Source of the DNA: Bacillota bacterium
GTDB lineage: Bacteria > Bacillota > Clostridia > Christensenellales > QAND01
DNA length: 9,324 nucleotides
Direction: 5' to 3'
Assembly (NCBI GenBank): GCA_003150225.1
Contig: QAND01000008.1
Coordinates: 1 to 9,324 of the forward strand
Shown: in pieces, positions 1 to 5,376 of the stretch
Layout: each line of letters begins with the position of its first letter
Numbering within the stretch: position 1 is the stretch's first letter
Made by a program: the position numbers and the translations under genes
Notes under the pieces: model-generated
The model's database searches: none
What the model was told of the DNA's origin: nothing
The model's input: the letters and a program-made list of their open reading frames with translations, nothing else

Positions 1-25
1 TCTTTCATCAAGGGGCGTTCTTAAT

Positions 26-2170
26 TTATGATTTGCGCGTTTTTGCGCTCCTTTTAACGGCTATTACAACCACAGCAAACAGGATAAAAGCCACTGCGCC
101 TCCAACGATGTAGTAAAGATAGGTATAGTCTACAACCTCCCCCGTTCCATTCTCCTTTGCACGATACTTGATATCGTACTTGCCGTCGCCGTTCTGATCC
201 ACCTTTAATTCGGTTGAACGAGCGTTTTTTGCAACGGTGTCGATTACCGTATCCTGTGTAATCGCTATGTTATGGAACTCCCTGATATCGCTATACTCAC
301 CGTTTTCGTCCATAAAGCCAATGGTATAATCCATCTCACCGCTGTCGGTTCCCTGGATGCGAATGTCATAGCTGGCCCCTTCTTTTAACCGCAGGATCTT
401 GGTGCGGTCATCTGACCGATCCTCGTTTTCCTCAAAGGTCAGAGTTCCAAAATCAGTTCTGACACAGAGATTTTCCTCAGAAGAATTCAGCATTTCACCA
501 TCGTGGGATACCGTAACGTCAACGGGACAGGCAATGCGAACGTAGATGTATTTTTGTCCGTTTAGCTGATCTGCAATGTCGCCAAAGAAAAACACCAAAT
601 CATTGGCGTCCGCCACCTCATAGTGGCACCCGCTGCTTGCAATCCCCTCCATAAGCGCCTGAGCGGACGATCGATATCCGCCCATATTTTCAAAGAAGCC
701 CAGGGTATAGATGTAGATACCGTCCTCCTTGATCTCGTCGGCATAGGAGATCAGCTCGTCGCCGACCTTGCCGTCGTTGGGCTCTCCGTCGCTCATCAAC
801 ACGATGATCTTCTTTTTGGCATTGCTGTTTTGCAGCATATCACGTGCCATGGAAAGGCCGGATTCGATGTTGGTTCCGCCGCCGTCGTTGATCTGCTGAA
901 CAACGCTGGTAAGATAGCTTTCATTCAGATTAAAATCGGACAGCATCATGGAATCGTTGTCATATGTGACAATGCCGATGCTTGCATCCTCCTTGAGAAC
1001 GGTGCGGATAAAATTGGCGGATGCTTTTTTTGTTTCTTTCATGGGCGCGCCCGCCATGCTCCCCGATGCATCAAGGACCAAAACGATATCCCGTTCATCG
1101 GAAGTGGTGCGAACCATCCACTCGGACTCGCCTCCATCTGCCTCCAGTTGGTCGATTTTGCTTTGCACGCATTTGGCGTAGGCCTTTGCTCCCTTGCTGT
1201 TGGGATGCATGGAATAGGCGCTCACGAAGCTCTTGGGAAATCCCGTTAAATCCTCCGACTGCGGCAACATTACTTTGTTGATATACGGGTTATCGGAATA
1301 AGCCTCGTGGCCGTTAAACGCCTCCTCAACGGAGACGAAACAGATTTTAATGCCGGATGCTTTGCAAGCATTGACCAGGTTTTCGATCTCATTGTTGAAG
1401 TTGCTGACCGAGTCGTTGACCAAAGTGGCTTCTTCACGGCTGAAAAAGAAGCCCTTGCCAGTTTGATCGAGCAGCTTTGGATATCCGGCTACAAGGATCT
1501 TGGCTTGTGGCCCAGCCTTCTTTGAAATCGCCTCATATGCCTGTCGAAGGTCATCCCGGATTCCGCCGTCCGCATAGAACTTCTTCCAAGTATCATTCAG
1601 CTTATCCGACAGCTTGCTGGTGTGGAGATATGTGCTGCCCAGCGCCGCCTCGGTAATCACATCCGTAAAACCGGCGTCGTTTCCTCCCAGCGTTATTGTT
1701 ACGTAATCCGCCTTCTTGCTTCCCAATGTGTCAAACACGTCCAACTGCGGATCCAAGGATGCCGTTCCGGAATTGCCGTCCCGATCGTACTCCTTTTTTT
1801 GCGTGTGCAGCATATGCTCCGTTTCCGCCCCGGACACCGCCGCAAAATACCAGTGCGTGTTGCGGTTTTCCGACATTGTGCCGCTTACCGATGGAAGCGT
1901 CAGCATTCCGGACCAACTGTTTTGGGACCGATGCGCAAGCCAATCGGGGTTTTTCACCTTTTTGGAGGTATCCTCGTTTTGGCCGTAAAAAGGCTCGATC
2001 CCCTCCCCGGAGGAATAGGAGTCCCCCAGCGAGACGATGATTCTATCGCCTTCCAGCGTCTCGGCGCTTGCCGCGGGCAACACCGGAAACACCATAACAA
2101 GGGCGGCTGCTATGCCAAGAAAGACTCGAAAAAACCTTGCTGTTTTTGCTGTATAATTGTATTTACTCAT
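26..2170 (-). CDS. Secreted, membrane-anchored SGNH hydrolase fused to a von Willebrand A domain
   Basis: A 714-residue protein. Residues 1-36 form a signal peptide (basic start, hydrophobic core about 16-32, likely cleavage after ASA). Residues 42-345 are an SGNH/GDSL esterase domain: GDSYSSGEG with nucleophile Ser51, Gly114 as the likely oxyanion block, GGND at 162-165 and His322 in an HPN motif. Residues 360-540 are a VWA domain with a complete metal site: D367-x-S369-x-S371, T433 and D461. Residues 541-650 look like a beta-rich stalk, followed by a DQNGDGKYD calcium-type loop at 658-666. A membrane helix lies at about 685-706, with a basic tail. The protein should therefore be outside the cell, anchored by its C-terminus; no LPXTG motif is present. 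The start overlaps the zinc-ribbon gene stop as ATGA, implying coupled translation. Domain calls are strong. The substrate (an ester, perhaps acylated glycan) and the VWA ligand are unknown. Confidence 0.88.
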   Translation of the reverse strand: MSKYNYTAKTARFFRVFLGIAAALVMVFPVLPAASAETLEGDRIIVSLGDSYSSGEGIEPFYGQNEDTSKKVKNPDWLAHRSQNSWSGMLTLPSVSGTMSENRNTHWYFAAVSGAETEHMLHTQKKEYDRDGNSGTASLDPQLDVFDTLGSKKADYVTITLGGNDAGFTDVITEAALGSTYLHTSKLSDKLNDTWKKFYADGGIRDDLRQAYEAISKKAGPQAKILVAGYPKLLDQTGKGFFFSREEATLVNDSVSNFNNEIENLVNACKASGIKICFVSVEEAFNGHEAYSDNPYINKVMLPQSEDLTGFPKSFVSAYSMHPNSKGAKAYAKCVQSKIDQLEADGGESEWMVRTTSDERDIVLVLDASGSMAGAPMKETKKASANFIRTVLKEDASIGIVTYDNDSMMLSDFNLNESYLTSVVQQINDGGGTNIESGLSMARDMLQNSNAKKKIIVLMSDGEPNDGKVGDELISYADEIKEDGIYIYTLGFFENMGGYRSSAQALMEGIASSGCHYEVADANDLVFFFGDIADQLNGQKYIYVRIACPVDVTVSHDGEMLNSSEENLCVRTDFGTLTFEENEDRSDDRTKILRLKEGASYDIRIQGTDSGEMDYTIGFMDENGEYSDIREFHNIAITQDTVIDTVAKNARSTELKVDQNGDGKYDIKYRAKENGTGEVVDYTYLYYIVGGAVAFILFAVVVIAVKRSAKTRKS

Positions 2171-3171
2171 CGTTCATCGATCGCTCCAATGGTCAGGTTT
2201 TCCAGCGTTTCAGCGTCAATGCGGTCAACCGTTTTTACAATGAGGGACGATTTATTTGGAATCGTCTCATAGAATCGATTGGTGGTGCCGTCATAACTCA
2301 TGACGGTATTGGACTCGGATAGAATGACCTGTGCGTCCAGATCTGACTGGATATTATAGGATACGGGATTCGCCATGATCGCACCATTGATCATAAAAAT
2401 CGTCCAAACATCGCCGTTTTTAGAAACATAGTACGTTTGATAGGTGGGGTGTTTGGTGGATGACCCCTGGGAAATCTCCGTTGCCTCGGAGTAGTCTCCG
2501 GTCATGGAATACTCCGTTGTTATGGGGTATTCATCCAACCCGCGCTCCGCAAGGGTATCACAGGTTTCGGCCTCTGTAGTGACCGTTGTGGAATCGTTTG
2601 CATCTATTTTGGATAGAATGGTTGCATTGTCTTCAAAATAGGAATCGGCGTCAGGGGGTGTAACCTCAAATGTGCCCGATGCTTGCGGCAGATCTCCATG
2701 GTCATTGGAAGGATCCTGTCCTTGATGGGGCAAGGCTTCCCGCTCCTTTAGACCCATTGAGACCAGCAAAGTTTCTACAAAGGGGATATCCACCACATCA
2801 AAATATACCAGCGCTGCCGTTGTGCCACCGGCCAAAATACCGAAAAGAAGAACGATCAGCAGCAATTTTAAGAAGAACCGGCGGACTTTCTGTCCGCGCG
2901 ACATGGCAGCCCTTTTCTCCCGCTTTTTTTCCTGCTTAATCCGCTTGTTCTCCCGCTTGATCTGCGCCTTTTTTTCTTTTTTAGACGGCAGCTGCCCGCC
3001 AGCGCTTTTCTTGCTGATGGATTCCGTATTTTGTTCCTGTGCAGCAGCGCTGCGTTTTGCTTCTGGTTTTTCGTTCTGCTCTTGGCTTGTAACGGCATTT
3101 GGATTGCATTTTGGGCATAATCCGGTGGCTTCATCAAGCCTTGTTCCGCATTCTTTACAGAACTTTGCCAT
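2167..3171 (-). CDS. Zinc-ribbon single-pass membrane protein with extracellular domain
   Basis: A 334-residue protein of unknown function. The N-terminus is a zinc ribbon with two CxxC knuckles (Cys5, Cys8, Cys19, Cys22). A polar linker and an extremely basic, probably helical stretch at about 63-90 follow. One membrane helix lies at about 99-123. Positive charge just before it predicts N-terminus inside and C-terminus outside. The remaining 210 residues are acidic and Ser/Thr-rich, then turn beta-like (about 240-320). I do not recognise that outer domain. The start is supported by AAGGAGGA seven bases upstream. It is the first gene of a two-gene operon, with the SGNH-VWA gene starting within its stop codon. 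An inference is that the two proteins act together at the membrane, this one carrying a cytoplasmic metal-binding head. It could equally be a general zinc-ribbon membrane protein with a sensory or scaffolding role. Confidence 0.85.
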   Translation of the reverse strand: MAKFCKECGTRLDEATGLCPKCNPNAVTSQEQNEKPEAKRSAAAQEQNTESISKKSAGGQLPSKKEKKAQIKRENKRIKQEKKREKRAAMSRGQKVRRFFLKLLLIVLLFGILAGGTTAALVYFDVVDIPFVETLLVSMGLKEREALPHQGQDPSNDHGDLPQASGTFEVTPPDADSYFEDNATILSKIDANDSTTVTTEAETCDTLAERGLDEYPITTEYSMTGDYSEATEISQGSSTKHPTYQTYYVSKNGDVWTIFMINGAIMANPVSYNIQSDLDAQVILSESNTVMSYDGTTNRFYETIPNKSSLIVKTVDRIDAETLENLTIGAIDER

Positions 3172-3178
3172 GTGCGTA

Positions 3179-3186
3179 TCCTCCTT
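3179..3186 (-). promoter_or_regulatory. Strong ribosome binding site of the zinc-ribbon gene
   Basis: AAGGAGGA, almost the full anti-16S complement, sits seven bases before ATG at 3171. It is the best ribosome site in the window. The SGNH-VWA gene lacks a comparable site and probably depends on coupling to this one. Confidence 0.85.
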
Positions 3187-3200
3187 AATCCAACTATTTG

Positions 3201-3243
3201 ATCAAAAGCGAGGAAGAGGGGCTGTGTCTCCGCTGCTTTTGAT
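3201..3243. repeat. Inverted repeat in the leader of the zinc-ribbon operon
   Basis: ATCAAAAGC at 3201-3209 and GCTTTTGAT at 3235-3243 are perfect 9-base complements separated by 25 bases. They lie inside the predicted leader RNA, just upstream of the ribosome site, and could form a stem or a protein-binding site. No U tract follows on the minus strand, so it is not a simple attenuator. Confidence 0.6.
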
Positions 3244-3257
3244 GGAATCGTATGCGT

Positions 3258-3286
3258 GCCTGCTTTGGGCGCCCAAGCGGCTTTTT
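3258..3286 (+). terminator. Terminator-like hairpin on the plus strand, antisense to the zinc-ribbon leader
   Basis: GCC and GC on the left pair with GC and GGC on the right, with two bulged Ts. The stem closes on TTGG-GCGC-CCAA, and TTTTT follows on the plus strand. The core TTGGGCGCCCAA is a perfect 12-base palindrome. No plus-strand gene upstream needs a stop here, so the role is uncertain. It may instead be leader RNA structure. Confidence 0.35.
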
Positions 3287-3342
3287 ATAACAGACGGGAA
3301 AACCTAAGGACAAGGCTGTATAGGGCGTCTGTGTACCCTTGT

Positions 3343-3370
3343 ATTATAATGATGAAACAGAGAAAAACAA
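3343..3370 (-). promoter_or_regulatory. Probable promoter of the zinc-ribbon/SGNH-VWA operon
   Basis: On the minus strand TTGTTT is followed by a 16-base spacer and a perfect TATAAT. The predicted start near 3336 gives an untranslated leader of about 165 bases before the ATG at 3171. The core reads ATTATAAT, which is symmetric, so a plus-strand -10 is also present. I found no plus-strand gene for it to serve. Confidence 0.6.
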
Positions 3371-3379
3371 CTCATAATG

Positions 3380-3452
3380 CGGATTGGAAAAAGCCTTTTT
3401 CGCCTGGATCATGGCTGGAACGTCCCTTTGCGGAAGCGGATCCGCCAATCCG
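3380..3452. repeat. Nested inverted repeats upstream of the zinc-ribbon promoter
   Basis: CGGATTGG (3380-3387) and CCAATCCG (3445-3452) form an 8-base inverted repeat enclosing two smaller ones. These are GAAAAAG-C-CTTTTTC at 3387-3401 and the palindrome GCGGATCCGC at 3436-3445. They lie between the exporter terminator and the promoter at 3343-3370, where a regulator could bind. No known family is recognised. Confidence 0.45.
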
Positions 3453-3502
3453 GTCTTTTGCGTATATATGCTAGCCTTGGCGTATCCCATTGAAAGCAAA
3501 AG

Positions 3503-3540
3503 AAAAAAGCCCCTAAACCCGCATGGTTAGGGACTTTTTT
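3503..3540 (-). terminator. Intrinsic terminator of the ABC exporter operon
   Basis: Read on the minus strand, arms beginning AAAAAAGTCCCTAACC and ending GGTTTAGGGGCTTTTTT fold around a loop of about five bases, with one bulged T, and end in a T tract. It begins three bases after the exporter stop codon. On the minus-strand RNA the odd pair is a G-U wobble; on the plus strand the same position is a C-A mismatch. The hairpin is therefore better suited to stopping minus-strand transcription. Confidence 0.85.
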
Positions 3541-3543
3541 GTC

Positions 3544-5376
3544 TCATTTAAAAGTGGATGCAGCCTGTTCGCTGTTAAACTGGTTGGTATAAAGCCGGTA
3601 GTAGTAGCCTCGCTTTTCCATGAGCGCCTCGTGGCTGCCCCGCTCCACAATCTCCCCATGGCGGAGCACCAGGATGATGTCGCTGTTGCGGATGGTGGAG
3701 AGCCGGTGAGCGATGATGAAGCTGGTGCGGCTGACCAAACTGGCGGCGATAGCGCTTTGGATCAGCTGCTCCGTTTCGGTGTCCACAGAGCTCGTGGCCT
3801 CATCCAGGACAAACAGGCTGGGATCATTTAAAAGGGCTCGGGCAAAGGAGATGAGCTGTTTTTCCCCGGTGGATAGACGGCTGCCGCCCTCCCCCACTTG
3901 GGTATCGTAGCCATCCCGCATGCGTTCGATGAAGGTGTCGGCATGGACGACCTTGGCGGCACGCTCCACCTGCTCCTGGGTGGCCTCCATGTTGCCGTAT
4001 CGGATGTTGTCCCGGATGGTGCCCGAAAACAGATGAGGCTGCTGGAGCACGTACCCCAGATTGCTTTGAAGCCAGATCTGGGTGTGGTCCTGGATATTTT
4101 CCCCGTCGATGAGAATCTCTCCCTCGGTGGCCTCGTAGAACCGGCATAATAGGTTGACGATGGTGGATTTACCGGCGCCTGTTTCCCCTACCAAGGCTAC
4201 GGTTTGGCCTGGTTCCACCGTGAGGTTGAAGTGTTCCAGCACCCGGGTGCCGTTGCTGTATTGGAATCCCACATCCCGGAACTCCACCCGGCCCCGAATG
4301 GGGGCCCAGTTTTCCTTGCTAGGGGCAAAGAAGGTGCCCTCCCGCTCCCGAGCGGCAGCGTTGTCCTTTATCTCGGGTTCGGTATCCACCAGATCCAGTA
4401 CCCGCTCCGCCGCGGCCTGGGCCGACTGCATCTCGGCAAAGATACGGGCCAGCTGCTGAAGAGGCTGGAAGAACTGGTTGGTGAAGGAGATGAAGGCCGA
4501 CAGGGTGCCAAACCACATGACACCGCTGGTAACCAGGTATCCGCCCTGCCAGAGTACCAGGCCCAGGCCTACGGCGCTGAGCATCAGGATACAGGGCATG
4601 TAGATGCCGTTTAAGGTGGCGGCTTTGATGGATGCCGCCCGCATCTGGCCGGTGATGGCGGAAAACTCATCCAGGTTGGCCTTTTCCCGCACCAGCGTTT
4701 TGGTGGTTTTTGCTCCCATGATGCCCTCGTTAAAGCTACTGGTGATCATGGAATTGGTCCGGCGGACGATCCGCTGCTGCCGGAAGATGCGTTTTTGAAA
4801 GAAGGAAGTGGCCAGCATGAGGAAGGGAACCACCGCCAGCACGCATAGGGCTACGGTAACGTTCAGGTAGAGCATGGCGCCCACAGCCCCCAGGATCACC
4901 GCCACGGCCCAGAGGATATCCACCAGGCTCCAGGCCAGGGTTTCGGACAGGCGGTGGACGTCGCTGGTGAGTCGAGCCAGGAGATAGCCCACCGGAGTTC
5001 GGTCGTAATAGGAAAAGGATAGTTCCTGAAGCCGGGAGAAGGCCTTCCGCCGGATGTCCCGGCTCACCAGCACCTCCAGCCGGCCGGCGTTCCGCACAAA
5101 AATATAGGTAACGATGGCCTGAAAGGCGGCCACACATACCGCGCCCAGAGCAAAAAGCCCCAGGCCGTCGATGCTGTTTTGCTGGACGAAGGTATCGATG
5201 GCGTACCGGGTCAGAAGGGGGAAGGCTACCTCACCGATGGCGATGCAGATGTTGGCGATGATGACGCCCCAGAGGTTTCGCTTGTAGACAAAGAGGTATT
5301 TACACAGCCTCCGCCAGATGGAGAGGTTGATGCGCTTGGTGTATTCCTGTTCCTGAATTCCGTAGGCTTGATTCAA
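3544..5376 (-). CDS. ABC exporter half-transporter, subunit with catalytic Glu and degenerate signature
   Basis: A fused membrane and ATPase subunit of 610 residues, the usual length for type IV ABC exporters. Hydrophobic segments lie at about 36-58, 74-94, 150-172, 174-193, 257-276 and 284-303. The nucleotide-binding domain has Walker A GETGAGKST (397-405), Q-loop Gln445, a degenerate signature LSTGE (501-505), Walker B LFVLDE with catalytic Glu526, and H-loop His557. The gene follows its partner with a TTGA overlap. I prefer the TTG start at 5376 because GGGAGGTG lies just upstream and gives a 4-base overlap. An in-frame ATG at 5430 would add 18 residues and overlap the partner by 58 bases. 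The product should pair with the 5373-7193 protein. Such heterodimers export drugs, lipids or peptides; the substrate cannot be told here. A terminator begins three bases after the stop. Confidence 0.93.
   Translation of the reverse strand: MNQAYGIQEQEYTKRINLSIWRRLCKYLFVYKRNLWGVIIANICIAIGEVAFPLLTRYAIDTFVQQNSIDGLGLFALGAVCVAAFQAIVTYIFVRNAGRLEVLVSRDIRRKAFSRLQELSFSYYDRTPVGYLLARLTSDVHRLSETLAWSLVDILWAVAVILGAVGAMLYLNVTVALCVLAVVPFLMLATSFFQKRIFRQQRIVRRTNSMITSSFNEGIMGAKTTKTLVREKANLDEFSAITGQMRAASIKAATLNGIYMPCILMLSAVGLGLVLWQGGYLVTSGVMWFGTLSAFISFTNQFFQPLQQLARIFAEMQSAQAAAERVLDLVDTEPEIKDNAAAREREGTFFAPSKENWAPIRGRVEFRDVGFQYSNGTRVLEHFNLTVEPGQTVALVGETGAGKSTIVNLLCRFYEATEGEILIDGENIQDHTQIWLQSNLGYVLQQPHLFSGTIRDNIRYGNMEATQEQVERAAKVVHADTFIERMRDGYDTQVGEGGSRLSTGEKQLISFARALLNDPSLFVLDEATSSVDTETEQLIQSAIAASLVSRTSFIIAHRLSTIRNSDIILVLRHGEIVERGSHEALMEKRGYYYRLYTNQFNSEQAASTFK

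Larger units (their letters stand above)
3172..3543. other. Intergenic region between the exporter terminator and the zinc-ribbon gene
   Basis: This is the only gene-free stretch over 300 bases. From right to left it holds the exporter terminator (3503-3540), an A/T-rich patch around 3460-3470, the nested inverted repeats (3380-3452), a promoter (3343-3370) and a leader of about 165 bases. The leader carries two possible hairpins (3258-3286, 3201-3243) and ends in a strong ribosome site. Short open frames here have no ribosome site or recognisable motif, and I do not call them genes. I recognised no riboswitch class. Confidence 0.7.

Noticed and set aside
1..25. Possible start of a further minus-strand gene (ATG at 8-6) after the SGNH-VWA stop
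   Set aside because: Only two codons are in the window and no ribosome site is clear. No terminator is visible in these 25 bases either, so the operon may continue leftwards.
26..110. A sortase (LPXTG) anchor at the end of the SGNH-VWA protein
   Set aside because: No LPXTG-like motif precedes the final membrane helix. The helix plus basic tail fits simple membrane anchoring.
623..1249. A 208-codon open frame on the plus strand
   Set aside because: It lies fully antisense to the SGNH-VWA gene, whose motifs are unmistakable. It has no ribosome site or recognisable motif.
1622..2272. A 216-codon open frame on the plus strand
   Set aside because: Antisense to the signal peptide and esterase domain and to the end of the zinc-ribbon gene. 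Its composition is that of an antisense frame and no domain is visible.
3172..3343. A riboswitch in the zinc-ribbon leader
   Set aside because: The leader length and hairpins invite it, but I could match no known riboswitch consensus, so I report only the inverted repeats.
3256..3474. A 72-codon open frame on the plus strand in the intergenic region
   Set aside because: No ribosome site, no conserved motif, and it runs through the promoter and leader elements of the minus-strand operon.
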